A DNA stretch of 64,000 bases from the NCBI GenBank assembly GCA_016742095.1, contig JACVCJ010000020.1, positions 1 to 64,000 of the forward strand, given 5' to 3'. A program made the position numbers and the translations under genes. Positions 51,408-61,144 of this stretch are shown one piece after another (the stretch's first letter is position 1; every line of letters starts with the position of its first letter). Under the pieces are notes generated by a model. It was given only the letters and a program-made list of their open reading frames with translations. It was not told where the DNA came from and ran no database searches. This DNA is from Bacteroidia bacterium (GTDB lineage Bacteria > Bacteroidota > Bacteroidia > CAIKAF01).

Positions 51408-54400
51408 ATGAGTTTAGCATCCGTCAGCCTTAAAAGGCCGGTAATGGCCATTGTACTGAACATCGTGATCGTATTGTTCGGGGCCATTTCCTTTACGTAC
51501 CTGGGGGTACGGGAGTATCCCTCCATCGATCCGCCCATCATTACCGTACGCACCAATTATGTGGGTGCCAATGCCGATATCATCGAGTCGCAGATCACCG
51601 AGCCGCTCGAAAAATCGATCAACGGTATTGCCGGTATCAAAAGTGTTTCTTCGTCCAGCAACCTCGGAAGCAGTGTAATTACGGTAGAGTTTGAACTGGG
51701 TGTGGACCTGGAAGCCGCCGCCAACGACGTACGCGACAAGGTTTCGCAGGCCGTACGCCAGTTACCACTCGATATCGACGGTCCGCCCATCGTGTCCAAA
51801 GCCGATGCCAACTCCGACGCCATTATTTCCATGCTGGTACAGAGCGATACACGCAGTCACCTGGAAATAAGTGATTACGCCACCAATGTACTGATGGAAC
51901 GCCTGCAGACCATACCGGGCGTGAGCAGCATACAGGTATGGGGCGAGAAGAAATACGCCATGCGCCTGTGGATGGACCCGGCACGCCTGGCCGCACACCG
52001 CCTTTCGCCACAGGACGTGGTGGACGCCCTGAACCGCGAGAACGTAGAGCTGCCCGGCGGTAAGATCGTGGGAAATACCACCGAACTTACCGTGCGCACC
52101 TTCGGCCGGCTGTATACCGAAAACGATTTCAACAACCTGATCATCGTTAACAACGGCAATACCATCGTGCGTTTCCGCGATGTGGGCTTTGCCCGCCTGG
52201 GACCGGAGAACGAGGAGACCATCCTGCGCGAATCGAACGTGCCCATGATCGGTCTGGCCATTGTACCGCAGCCCGGGGCCAACTACATCGATATCGCCGA
52301 TGAATTTTACAGCCGTTACGATAAACTGAAGGCCGAGACCCCGGAAGATATCCGCCTGGACATTGCCCTGGACCAGACCACCTTCATCCGCAATTCCATC
52401 GAGGAAGTAGAGGAGACCCTGCTCATTGCCTTTATCCTGGTGGTGATCATCATTTACCTGTTCTTCCGCGACTGGCTCATTGCCTTCCGTCCGCTGCTCG
52501 ATATACCGGTGTCGCTCATCGGAGCCTTCTTTATCATGTACATTTTCGGTTTCTCCATCAATGTACTGACGCTGCTGGCCATTGTACTGGCTACGGGCCT
52601 GGTGGTGGATGACGGTATTGTGGTCACCGAGAACATCTTTAAGAAAATGGAGGAGGGGCTGGACAAGCACGAGGCCGCCCGCCAGGGTTCCGACGAGATC
52701 TACTTCGCGGTGATCAGTACGTCCATTACACTGGCCGTGGTATTCCTGCCCATCATTTTCCTCGAAGGTTTTGTGGGCCGGCTTTTCCGGGAGTTCGGTA
52801 TCGTAATTGCCGGCGCCGTACTGATCTCGGCCTTTGTATCGCTCACACTTACGCCTGTACTGAACGTAAAAATGTCGCGCAAGGACCCGACCAAACGTTC
52901 GGCTTTCTATAAACGTACGGAACCTTTCTTTGAAGGGATGGAGAGCGGCTACCGCGACCTGCTGAGCGCCTTTATGCACAAACGCTGGCTGGCCCTGGTG
53001 CTGATCCTTATCTGCGGAGGCATTATCTGGGGCACCTGGACGAACCTGAAATCGGAACTGGCCCCGCTCGAAGACCGCAGTGTGTTCCGCGTAACGGCCT
53101 CGGCCCAGGAAGGCGCCTCTTTCGAGTTCATGGACCGTTACATACAGGAAATGGTACGGGTGGCCAAGGATTCCATTCCGGAGGCCCGTATCGTACTCAG
53201 TGTAACCTCTCCGGGCTTTTCCGGGGCGGGCAGCGCCAACTCCGGTTTTGTACGTGTAATGCTTACGCCGCCCGGTGAACGGGAGCGGACCCAGCAGCAG
53301 ATCGTGGACATGCTCAGCCGCAACCTCTCCAAATTCAGCTGGGGTAAAGCCTTTGTGGTACAGGACCAGACCATTTCATCGGGAGGCGGCCCCCGCGGCG
53401 GACTGCCCGTACAATACGTATTACAGAATTCCAGCTTCGAAAAAATAAAGGAATACCTGCCCAAATTCATGGACGAGGTACAGAAAAGTACGGTATTCCA
53501 GGGTTTCGACGTAAACCTGAAGTTCAACAAACCCGAACTGGCCCTGCAGATAAACCGGGACAAGGCCCGCGAAGCCGGCGTTTCCGTAGCGGAGATCGCC
53601 AATACCCTGCAGCAGGCCTTCAGCGGCGGACGTATCGGCTATTTTACCAAAGACGGTAAGCAATACCAGGTGATCGGCCAGTTTGACCGCGCCAACCGCG
53701 ACGAACCGCTCGATCTTACCTCGATCTATATGCGTACTTCCAGCGGGGATATGGTACAGATGGACAACTTTATTTCCGTGGCCGATCAGAGTTCACCGCC
53801 ACAGCTGTACCACTACAACCGTTACCGTTCGGCCACCGTGTCGGCAGGTCTGGCCCCGGGCAAGACCCTGGGCGATGGTATCGCTGAAATGCAGCGCATA
53901 CAGCGCGATGTACTGGACGATACCTTCAGCAGTGACCTGGCGGGTCCCTCGCGTGACTTTGCCGAAAGTTCCGGCAATACCATGTTCGCCTTCCTGCTGG
54001 CCCTGGTGCTTATTTACCTGGTACTGGCCGCCCAGTTTGAGAGTTTCCTCGATCCGCTCATTATCATGATCACTGTACCGCTGGCCCTGGCCGGCGCCCT
54101 GCTGAGCCTCTGGCTGTTCGACCAGACCCTGAACATCTTCAGCCAGATCGGTATGATCATGCTGCTGGGCCTGGTGACGAAGAACGGTATCCTGATCGTG
54201 GAATTTGCCAATCACATAAAAGAGCAGGGTAAAAACAAGTACGATGCCGCCATCGAGGCTGCTACCATGCGTTTGCGTCCCATCCTGATGACGAGCCTGG
54301 CCACTGCCCTCGGCGCGCTGCCCATTGCCCTGAGCCTGGGAGCTGCCTCACAGAGCCGCGTGCCGCTGGGGATCGTGATCGTGGGCGGTATCTGCTTCTC

Positions 54401-54476
54401 GCTGTTACTGACCCTGCTGGTGATCCCTGCCATGTACAGCTTTATGAGCCGTAATAAAAAAACGAAGACCGCATGA
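51408..54476 (+). CDS. RND efflux permease (AcrB/MexB type)
   Basis: A 1022-residue proton-driven inner-membrane pump. The N-terminal SLKRPVMAIVLNIVIVLFG, the transmembrane proton-relay aspartates in ATGLVVDDGIVVTENIFK (helix 4), large periplasmic loops and the C-terminal LGLVTKNGILIVEFANHIKE match the HAE1/AcrB family. It expels toxic small molecules. It overlaps the TolC-type gene by four bases, indicating translational coupling. Confidence 0.95.
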   Translation: MSLASVSLKRPVMAIVLNIVIVLFGAISFTYLGVREYPSIDPPIITVRTNYVGANADIIESQITEPLEKSINGIAGIKSVSSSSNLGSSVITVEFELGVDLEAAANDVRDKVSQAVRQLPLDIDGPPIVSKADANSDAIISMLVQSDTRSHLEISDYATNVLMERLQTIPGVSSIQVWGEKKYAMRLWMDPARLAAHRLSPQDVVDALNRENVELPGGKIVGNTTELTVRTFGRLYTENDFNNLIIVNNGNTIVRFRDVGFARLGPENEETILRESNVPMIGLAIVPQPGANYIDIADEFYSRYDKLKAETPEDIRLDIALDQTTFIRNSIEEVEETLLIAFILVVIIIYLFFRDWLIAFRPLLDIPVSLIGAFFIMYIFGFSINVLTLLAIVLATGLVVDDGIVVTENIFKKMEEGLDKHEAARQGSDEIYFAVISTSITLAVVFLPIIFLEGFVGRLFREFGIVIAGAVLISAFVSLTLTPVLNVKMSRKDPTKRSAFYKRTEPFFEGMESGYRDLLSAFMHKRWLALVLILICGGIIWGTWTNLKSELAPLEDRSVFRVTASAQEGASFEFMDRYIQEMVRVAKDSIPEARIVLSVTSPGFSGAGSANSGFVRVMLTPPGERERTQQQIVDMLSRNLSKFSWGKAFVVQDQTISSGGGPRGGLPVQYVLQNSSFEKIKEYLPKFMDEVQKSTVFQGFDVNLKFNKPELALQINRDKAREAGVSVAEIANTLQQAFSGGRIGYFTKDGKQYQVIGQFDRANRDEPLDLTSIYMRTSSGDMVQMDNFISVADQSSPPQLYHYNRYRSATVSAGLAPGKTLGDGIAEMQRIQRDVLDDTFSSDLAGPSRDFAESSGNTMFAFLLALVLIYLVLAAQFESFLDPLIIMITVPLALAGALLSLWLFDQTLNIFSQIGMIMLLGLVTKNGILIVEFANHIKEQGKNKYDAAIEAATMRLRPILMTSLATALGALPIALSLGAASQSRVPLGIVIVGGICFSLLLTLLVIPAMYSFMSRNKKTKTA

Positions 54477-55786
54477 AAAAAATAAGTTCACTGATCGCCT
54501 TTCTTTCTGCGGCCCTGGTACTGCAGGCCCAGAACGCTCCGGTACTCAAATACCGGGAAGCGCTGCAGATAGCCCTCGATAAAAACTACGCCGTGGTCAT
54601 TGCCCGCAACAACGAAGAGGCGGCCACCTATGCCCGAAACGTAGGTAATGCCGGTATGCTTCCTACCGTGAACCTCAGCGGTTCCGGGGCCTGGGCGTCC
54701 AACAACATACGCCAGGTGACCTCTGCCGGCAACAGCGTACAGCAGAACAATGTGGCCACCAGCAACTACAACGCCGCGGCACAGCTCAACTGGGTACTGT
54801 TCGACGGTCTGCGCATGTTCGCCACCTACGACCGCCTTACCCAGCTGAAGGAACAAAGCCAGATACTTACCCGCCAGGAGATGGAGCGCATCATTGTAAA
54901 TGCCACCACGGCCTACCTGGAGATCATACGACAGAAACGCAATATCACCGCTACCCAGGAAGCGATACGCATTGCCGGGGAACGCATTACCATTGCCGAA
55001 AACCGGCTGAACGGCGGTACGGGCAACAGATCGGACCTGCTGCAGTCACGCATCGACCAGAACGCATGGAAATCGACCTGGTTCGACCAGCAGGCGGCCC
55101 TCGCTTCGGCAAAAGCCAGTCTGAACCAGATACTGCTGCGCGATCCGACCACCGATTTTGACGTAGAGGACAGCATTGCCCCCTTTGCGATCGGTAACCT
55201 GAACGATATGATGCAGGAGACCGACAAGGGCAATTTTTCCACGCAGCTGGCCGAACGGGACATTGCCATCAGCAAATATACCTACCGCGAGACCAATGCC
55301 CTGCGCATGCCCCGCATTACCTTTAACGGAAGCATGAACTACAGCAACTCCCGCAATGCGGCGGGTTTCTTCCTCATAAACCAGAACCTGGGCCCCGGGG
55401 TAGGTGTTTCAGCGGCCTATACCGTGTTCGACAGCTGGCGCCTGAACACGCAGCTGCGTACCCTGAAAATTGCCCGTCAGAACGCCGAAGTGAACTACGA
55501 ACAGGTAAAAAGCGAGAACCGCATGGCCCTGACCATGGCCTATAACCGCTACCTGGCCGCCGTACAGAAACAGGAGCTGGAACAGAGCAATGTACAGCTG
55601 GCCGAAGAGAACGGTAACCTGGCCCTGGACCGCTACCGGCAGGGAATTACGGGCATACTGGAAGTGAACCTGGCCCAGCAGAGCCTGCTGGATTCACGCA
55701 TACGCCTGCTCGACGCCGATTACGCCGTACAGCAGCAGGCCCTGGAACTGTACCGCATCATGGGCCGCCTGGTGCAGCAACAGTAA
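54473..55786 (+). CDS. TolC-type outer-membrane channel
   Basis: A 437-residue outer-membrane efflux protein with signal peptide (ends VLQAQ), two repeated helical OEP domains (ALQIALDKNYAVVIARNNEEAA; QMEQS-type heptads; VNYEQVKSENRMALTMAYNRYLAAVQ) and the beta segments between them. Third gene of the RND operon; it completes the tripartite pump. Its ATG lies inside the last codons of the permease gene. Confidence 0.95.
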   Translation: MKKISSLIAFLSAALVLQAQNAPVLKYREALQIALDKNYAVVIARNNEEAATYARNVGNAGMLPTVNLSGSGAWASNNIRQVTSAGNSVQQNNVATSNYNAAAQLNWVLFDGLRMFATYDRLTQLKEQSQILTRQEMERIIVNATTAYLEIIRQKRNITATQEAIRIAGERITIAENRLNGGTGNRSDLLQSRIDQNAWKSTWFDQQAALASAKASLNQILLRDPTTDFDVEDSIAPFAIGNLNDMMQETDKGNFSTQLAERDIAISKYTYRETNALRMPRITFNGSMNYSNSRNAAGFFLINQNLGPGVGVSAAYTVFDSWRLNTQLRTLKIARQNAEVNYEQVKSENRMALTMAYNRYLAAVQKQELEQSNVQLAEENGNLALDRYRQGITGILEVNLAQQSLLDSRIRLLDADYAVQQQALELYRIMGRLVQQQ

Positions 55787-55816
55787 AAACCGTATCTTTC
55801 GAAAAAATATTCCCTT

Positions 55817-56389
55817 ATGCTGTCCGTTTCTTTTCAGCCATTTCCCGTACTGGAGACCGAACGCCTGCTGCTCCGCCGTTTCAGTGAGAGCGATGCAGAA
55901 GCGTTATACCGTATACGCAACCTGGACGATGTGGTTCGCTACCTGGACCGCGACAAGGCCGCTTCCGTGGATGAAGCCCTTCAAATGATCCGCAGGGTGA
56001 ATACGGGTATCGATGAGAACCAGTCCGTTACCTGGGCCATCAGTCTGCGTAACGAACCGACACAGCTTATCGGCACCATCGGCTTCTGGCGTATGGACCT
56101 GAAACATCACCGGGGCGAAGTGGGGTACCTGCTGCACTCCGATTTTCACCGTACCGGCCTTATGCAGGAAGCCCTGACGGCCGCACTGGAATACGCTTTT
56201 TACAACATGAACCTGCATTCTGTAGAAGCCTGGGTAAACCCGTACAATGCGCCTTCCATCGGACTGCTGGAAAAGAACGGCTTCGTAAAAGAGGCCCATT
56301 TCCGCGAAAATTATTATTACCGGGGGCGTTTCCTCGATTCGGCCGTATACTCGCTGTTAACTCCGCTGAGAGATACAGAAAACGTATAG
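55817..56389 (+). CDS. GNAT acetyltransferase, RimJ/RimL-like
   Basis: A 190-residue acetyltransferase. ETERLLLRRFSESDAEALYRIR opens the fold, RGEVGYLLHSDFHRTGLMQEA holds the acetyl-CoA loop, and NLHSVEAWVNPYNAPSIGLLEKNGF is the RimJ/RimL-type motif B. It probably acetylates an N-terminus of a ribosomal or other protein, or a small amine. It lies 30 bases after the TolC gene but is unrelated to efflux. Confidence 0.92.
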   Translation: MLSVSFQPFPVLETERLLLRRFSESDAEALYRIRNLDDVVRYLDRDKAASVDEALQMIRRVNTGIDENQSVTWAISLRNEPTQLIGTIGFWRMDLKHHRGEVGYLLHSDFHRTGLMQEALTAALEYAFYNMNLHSVEAWVNPYNAPSIGLLEKNGFVKEAHFRENYYYRGRFLDSAVYSLLTPLRDTENV

Positions 56390-56412
56390 TTATTGATGAA
56401 TATACGCAAAAA

Positions 56413-56440
56413 AGAAAAGCCGGTACACGACCGGCCTTTA
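56413..56440. terminator. Terminator, usable on both strands
   Basis: A-rich run, GCCGGT/ACCGGC stem with a short loop, T-rich run, between the converging GNAT and DUF695/RraB-like genes. Confidence 0.75.
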
Positions 56441-56457
56441 TTGTATATACGTTTATT

Positions 56458-57213
56458 TTACTTTACCACGGGACAGCCCCATCCGCCGAAGAAGCCGCTG
56501 CCGTCTTCCTCGATATGGTTCAGGGCCCTGTATACGTTTTCCTGGATGGTATCAAAATCCACGGCATGCGTCTTTTTAAATTCTACCGAAAAACCGTTCT
56601 CCGACTGCTCTACATGTACCGAATCAAAACCTTCCTCGGCAATACGGCCGGCATAGCGTTGCGCTTCGGCTTCATCCTCGAACAGGGTATGGTAGTCCAC
56701 CTGGCGCGGCACTTCCGATCTGTCGCCGTGCTGTTCCAGCTGCCGCAGCAGGGAATTGGTGTGTATGTCCTGCATGCTGTACGCGTCCGGGTACAGGAAC
56801 TCGATGTAATAGGCCCAGTTATCGTTCTCCACTACCTGCACATGGTATTGCCAGGGCACGTCTTTCATCAGGCTGTCCACCGCAATGGAAAAGGTTTCCG
56901 GCTCGCTCAGGTAAAACACGAGGCGGCGGGCGCCGTCAAAGGTAAAAAAGGCTACATGTGCCGAGGGCTGTGACTGCAGTATCTGTTCGATCAGGCGATC
57001 TTCCACAGGCGCCAGGCGCTCGCTTTCGGCCCGGCTGATAAAGCCGTTCTCCGTTTCTTCCTGGTACAGCAGGCTCAGCATGCCCAGGTGCGGCAGTTCC
57101 TCAAAGGGCGACACATTACGCCAGCCCAGGTCCAGCGTAATAATGCCGGGTTTTTCTTCGTGCCAGAGCTGGTAAAGGTTCCAGTCCGGTTTGTAGTCGG
57201 CAGGTATATTCAT
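56458..57213 (-). CDS. DUF695 + RraB-like two-domain protein
   Basis: A 251-residue protein. Residues 1-~125 fit DUF695 (WHEEKPGIITLDLGWRN; LSLLYQEETENGFISRAESERL); residues ~140-251 fit the RraB-like ribonuclease-E-inhibitor fold (NSLLRQLEQHGDRSEVPRQVDYHTLFEDEAEAQRYAGRIAEEG). DUF695/RraB fusions occur as single small genes, often in immunity- or toxin-linked neighbourhoods. RNase E inhibition itself is unproven. It lies 10 bases after the SUFU-domain gene, so the two are one operon. Confidence 0.85.
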   Translation of the reverse strand: MNIPADYKPDWNLYQLWHEEKPGIITLDLGWRNVSPFEELPHLGMLSLLYQEETENGFISRAESERLAPVEDRLIEQILQSQPSAHVAFFTFDGARRLVFYLSEPETFSIAVDSLMKDVPWQYHVQVVENDNWAYYIEFLYPDAYSMQDIHTNSLLRQLEQHGDRSEVPRQVDYHTLFEDEAEAQRYAGRIAEEGFDSVHVEQSENGFSVEFKKTHAVDFDTIQENVYRALNHIEEDGSGFFGGWGCPVVK

Positions 57214-57223
57214 TACTGTTGCT

Positions 57224-57967
57224 TTATTCTTCGTTTTTCAATACGTTCGGGCGTTCCGGGTCTACGATATCATCAATGTCCCATTCGTCAAAAAGTTCAA
57301 TAAGGGCATCCACGCCGTGTTTCATTTTAAAGACCATTTCTTCGGGATACAATGGTGCTACTATGTAAAAATGAATGGTCTTTCCGTCAGAGGTCTGCAA
57401 CTGTTCGAATTCCCCGGGCAGGCTCAGGGGAGGCATTACCAGCATACAGCCCAGGCGGGTACCCGGGGCAAAGGGAGCCGCATCTTCACCGTTCGGAATG
57501 GTATGTCCGTACCCGATCCAGGTATTGTATTCATGCGGCAGGCGGGCGATCATTTTCAGCCAGCGGATGGGCCAGTACAGGTTCTCATCGTCCCAGTCCT
57601 TATGTTCCAGCGACCAGTCTTCGGGCAGCAGCAGGCAGAGCTCGGCATGGGCGAACTCCTTCAGATCGGCCGGTACGTTCATGGCCTTATTGCTCATGCC
57701 CGAGGTTACCAGCACGTGAAAAGGTCTGTCTTCCGTAGCTTTTACCATATGGATGTCCAGGTGCACATGTTCCGAGATCAGTTCATGGAACACACCGTCC
57801 ACATGACCGATATGCCGCTCGATATGATCGCTGATCTCTTCCGTATGGTCATCGCCGCCGGCAGGTACAAATCCTTCGGAACTGCTTTCGTGCCTGTAAA
57901 TAGGAGCACCGCTTTCCGAAAATTCAGGTTCGTTCTTCTTTCCAAAAATTTTCTTAAAAAGGGACAT
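57224..57967 (-). CDS. Suppressor of fused (SUFU) domain protein
   Basis: A 247-residue protein. After MSLFKKIFGKK comes a SUFU domain (HVHLDIHMVKATEDRPFHVLVTSGMSNKAMN; YWPIRWLKMIARLPHEYNTWIGYGHTI; GCMLVMPPLSL; APLYPEEMVFKMKHGVDALIELFDE). Bacterial SUFU-domain proteins occur widely as immunity proteins in polymorphic toxin loci, though no toxin gene is seen here. First gene of a pair with the DUF695/RraB-like protein. Confidence 0.93.
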   Translation of the reverse strand: MSLFKKIFGKKNEPEFSESGAPIYRHESSSEGFVPAGGDDHTEEISDHIERHIGHVDGVFHELISEHVHLDIHMVKATEDRPFHVLVTSGMSNKAMNVPADLKEFAHAELCLLLPEDWSLEHKDWDDENLYWPIRWLKMIARLPHEYNTWIGYGHTIPNGEDAAPFAPGTRLGCMLVMPPLSLPGEFEQLQTSDGKTIHFYIVAPLYPEEMVFKMKHGVDALIELFDEWDIDDIVDPERPNVLKNEE

Positions 57968-58410
57968 AGCTTAAAAATAAAGTACTATGCGGGAAGATAG
58001 AAATTATTCCTGTATACAAAAACGAACATTAGACGTATGAAATGTAGCCCGGGAGTAAAAACGACATTGATGGTCTCTATGTGACTGATTATCCGGAAGA
58101 CGGCGGCCTTTTCCGGCACTGTACTTTTTTTGCCGGATTGTTCATGAGACCGGCATCTATGTACGAAAATGCATTCCGGCACCTGGTATACCCGGCAGAA
58201 AGCGTGGAGCCGGGCTGCAATAAAGAAATAAATAACGGATGAACGATCGGCGATCTGTACGGAAAGCATTTTTTAAGGATCCGGCATTTGTCCGTTTCAG
58301 CAAAAATGCGTAAATTGGTATTGGATTTGAATGTATACATGCCGCATCAGCATCTCTGCATGTCTACTGTGTTGACGGCCTGTACGTACGTTCTTCAAAC
58401 AGGACAGCCT
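57968..58410. other. 443-base region without a supported gene
   Basis: Contains scattered small hairpins (for example CCGGCA ... TGCCGG near 58112-58136) and several short open frames that lack family support. A plus-strand frame runs through 58288-58410 into the next gene, but its first 41 residues look unlike a protein start. Confidence 0.4.
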
Positions 58411-59013
58411 ATGGGATTATTCAGCCTCTTTGCAAAACCCCGGCCGGCAAATACGGATAACAAAATCGCCGGCCCTACATTCCTCGAAGGCATCACCGCA
58501 CATATAGACCAGCCCAAAAACCTGCACCCCCGCGAATGGAGGCGGAAACTCCGCACCGCAGAAGGAAACGAATGGTTTCGCATCTGGTTCTACGGGCATC
58601 AGCTCAACGGACGCGATCCGCTGGTAGTAGCCACGGATGCCGCACCCGTGCTCATGTACGCAGAAGATGTAGAGACCGGCAGGCACATCCTGTTGTTCGA
58701 CGGGGCCAGGCACGGCTACAGCGTCTTGTTCGGACCTTCCTTTGCCCGGGACCAGGCCGAAGAGTCCAGGCCACTTACACACTGTTTTTCGGACGGATAT
58801 GGCAATAATGCCTTCCGTGTAACCCTTTCGGCCCTCTACAGCGTCGATCATGAAATGGTATTCCCGATCAGTACGGGAACCCGTAACCCGGCGCTGAAAG
58901 AAGGACGGACCGAGTTGAATGCGATGAAACGCAACGCTTTCGGGGCATTTCACGTATCACTTATCAACAAGAACGGCGAATCGATCACCGTCTTGTCCGA
59001 AGAACTTGTATAA
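58411..59013 (+). CDS. Cytoplasmic protein of unknown function
   Basis: A 200-residue protein starting MGLFSLFAKPRPANTDNK at ATG 58411. The MGLFSLFxK start resembles that of small immunity-type proteins such as its SUFU neighbour (MSLFKKIFGKK). The body (WRRKLRTAEGNEWFRIWFYGHQLNG; GYSVLFGPSFARDQAEESRPL) is mixed alpha/beta without a recognised family. Fifteen bases separate it from a lipoprotein gene downstream on the same strand. Confidence 0.7.
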   Translation: MGLFSLFAKPRPANTDNKIAGPTFLEGITAHIDQPKNLHPREWRRKLRTAEGNEWFRIWFYGHQLNGRDPLVVATDAAPVLMYAEDVETGRHILLFDGARHGYSVLFGPSFARDQAEESRPLTHCFSDGYGNNAFRVTLSALYSVDHEMVFPISTGTRNPALKEGRTELNAMKRNAFGAFHVSLINKNGESITVLSEELV

Positions 59014-59028
59014 GAAAAAGTAAAGAAT

Positions 59029-59676
59029 ATGAAAACAGATGGCATGATCTTACTGTTGTGCGGTATGCTCCTGTGTACCGCCTGCGGAGATGAAAAGTAC
59101 AGCCCGGAACCGCCCGTACTACCGGCCGGAAGTACTACCGGAAACAGCAATGTGGACAAAACCGATAAGGACGCCGTACTCCGGGACCGTACGGCGGACC
59201 TTCTTCTGCTGCTTAAAGACAAGAATTACGCCGCTTTTGCCGAGTACATCCACCCGGAGGAAGGGGTGCGTTTTTCGCCCTACGGACATGTAGATACACT
59301 GAAAGACGTACACCTGAGCAAGGCCGACTTTATACTGCTGTACGGCGACGGGGCCGCCAAAAAAACGGAATGGGGCTATTTCGACGGCTCCGGCGAACCC
59401 ATACGTATGACCTTCCAGGCCTATTTCGACCGCTTTGTGTATGATGTGGACTTCCTGAACGCCCCGCAGAAATCCGTAAACAAAATATTAGGCAAGGGCA
59501 ACATGATCAATAACATGGACAGTGTATATACCCAGACCGACTATACCGAGAATCACTTCCCGGGCTTCGACGAAAAATACAGGGGTATGGACTGGCGAAG
59601 CCTCCGCCTGGTATACAAAATGCACAACGGAGAGCCTTTCCTGGTAGGTGTGGTCCACGATGAATGGACGAATTGA
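59029..59676 (+). CDS. Lipoprotein of unknown function
   Basis: A 215-residue lipoprotein (lipobox CTAC, Cys19) with a Pro/Gly/Ser linker and a compact domain of ~160 residues (LLLLLKDKNYAAFAEYIHPEEGVRFSPYG; VDTLKDVHLSKADFILLYG). A similar HPxxGVRFSPY motif recurs in uncharacterised Bacteroidota lipoproteins. No function can be given. Its stop lies three bases from that of the converging acyl-CoA dehydrogenase gene. Confidence 0.75.
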   Translation: MKTDGMILLLCGMLLCTACGDEKYSPEPPVLPAGSTTGNSNVDKTDKDAVLRDRTADLLLLLKDKNYAAFAEYIHPEEGVRFSPYGHVDTLKDVHLSKADFILLYGDGAAKKTEWGYFDGSGEPIRMTFQAYFDRFVYDVDFLNAPQKSVNKILGKGNMINNMDSVYTQTDYTENHFPGFDEKYRGMDWRSLRLVYKMHNGEPFLVGVVHDEWTN

Positions 59677-59679
59677 TAC

Positions 59680-61002
59680 CTATACGAAAGCACTGTAACC
59701 CGTAATGGCCCGACCCACAATGAGCGAGTTCACCTCTTTGGTGCCCTCGTAGGAGTAAATGGCTTCGGCATCCGCTACAAAGCGGGCCACATTGTACTGC
59801 AGAAGAATGCCGTTACCGCCCATTACCTCGCGCGCCCGGCTTACAATATCGCGGGTGCGCAGGCTGCAGAAAACTTTGGCCAGGGAGGCGTGTTCATCAT
59901 TGAGCACGCCTTCGTCCTGTAACTGCGACAGGCGGAACACCAGGGTCTGCGTAGCCGTGAGGTTCGAAAGCATTTCTACCAGGTGGTTCTGTATCAGCTG
60001 AAACGAAGCGATGGGCTTGCCGAACTGCTTACGGGTACGGGTATAATCCAGCGCGCTTTCGTAAGCGCCGCGGGCACAGCCTACGGCCAGCCAGGCCACG
60101 CCGGCACGCGTCATGCGCAGTACCCGGGCCGTATCTTTAAAGGAATGGGCATGCTGCAGGCGGTCCGCTTCCTGTACCTCGCAGTTGTTCAGGGTAATGA
60201 GGCCGTTCTGTACAATGCGCAGCGCCATTTTATCTTCCATTTTTTCCACGTGCAGGCCGGGAGTTCCTTTCCGCAGCAGGAAGCCTTTTACCTGGTCATC
60301 GTCCACATCGCGGGCCCAGATAATGATCACATCGGCAAAAGTGGCATTCCCGATCCATTTTTTCTGACCGTTCAGCACCCAGGTATCGCCGTTTCGTTTT
60401 GCTTCCATGGTAAGTCCGCCGGCCACGGCTGAGCCCACTTCGGGCTCGGTAAGTCCGAATGCCCCGATCTTGCGGAACTGTTGCAGCTGGGGCAGCCATT
60501 CCTGCTTCTGTGCGTCGGAGCCCAGCAGGTAGATACTGCCCATCACCAGGCCGCTCTGTACCCCGAAAAAGGTAGCTATGGACGTATCTACCCGTGCCAT
60601 TTCCATGGCCAGTATGCCTTCCAGCAGATTGGTCCGTCCGGCACAGCCGTAGCCTTCATAGGTAATACCGCATATATTCAGCTGCGCCAGTTTAGGGATC
60701 AGCTCATAGGGAAATTCGGCCCGCAGCCAGTGATCGTTCACGATGGGCCGTACCTCGGTCTCCATAAACTGCCGTACTTTCAGCTGCAGTTCCCGGTCTT
60801 CGGGGGGCAGGGAGCCGCCCAGATCGTAAAAATCACCGTCGATCGGCGGCAGTTCTTTCTTTTTCCCCTGGCTTTTCAGCATTTTCATCAGCCCGTTGAG
60901 CTGTTTTTCATCCATGCGTTCCACGGCGCCCAGTACCTCGCCGATATCTACTTTCTGGAACAGTTTGTATGCCCTGCGGACATTCGCAAAAAATGAACTC
61001 AT
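59680..61002 (-). CDS. Acyl-CoA dehydrogenase, glutaryl-CoA-dehydrogenase-like
   Basis: A 440-residue FAD enzyme. The core holds AFGLTEPEVGSAVAGGL (FAD/substrate loop), WVLNGQKKWIGNATFADV and the C-terminal catalytic Glu419 in YSYEGTKEVNSLIVGRAI. The YEGT glutamate position is that of glutaryl-CoA and short-chain dehydrogenases. An extra ~45-residue helical N-terminus (RRAYKLFQKVDIGEVLGAVERMDEKQLNGLM) precedes the standard domain. It feeds fatty-acid or amino-acid catabolism through an ETF; no beta-oxidation partner is adjacent. Confidence 0.93.
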   Translation of the reverse strand: MSSFFANVRRAYKLFQKVDIGEVLGAVERMDEKQLNGLMKMLKSQGKKKELPPIDGDFYDLGGSLPPEDRELQLKVRQFMETEVRPIVNDHWLRAEFPYELIPKLAQLNICGITYEGYGCAGRTNLLEGILAMEMARVDTSIATFFGVQSGLVMGSIYLLGSDAQKQEWLPQLQQFRKIGAFGLTEPEVGSAVAGGLTMEAKRNGDTWVLNGQKKWIGNATFADVIIIWARDVDDDQVKGFLLRKGTPGLHVEKMEDKMALRIVQNGLITLNNCEVQEADRLQHAHSFKDTARVLRMTRAGVAWLAVGCARGAYESALDYTRTRKQFGKPIASFQLIQNHLVEMLSNLTATQTLVFRLSQLQDEGVLNDEHASLAKVFCSLRTRDIVSRAREVMGGNGILLQYNVARFVADAEAIYSYEGTKEVNSLIVGRAITGYSAFV

Positions 61003-61144
61003 ATTCTCGTTTGATTTACGTTCGTATCAAGAGATCTTCCGGCCGGAAGCGGTGTACAGATGTACTTTATTTAACGGGAAAATTTCTTTTTTGTTCAGGC
61101 ATTTTTCCGGACTTTTGTCTGTAGGATGCCTTAAATCCTTGTTT

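Noticed and set aside
51762-52979. 405-codon minus-strand open frame inside the RND permease gene
   Set aside because: Antisense shadow; the protein is His/Gln-rich and has no recognisable domain.
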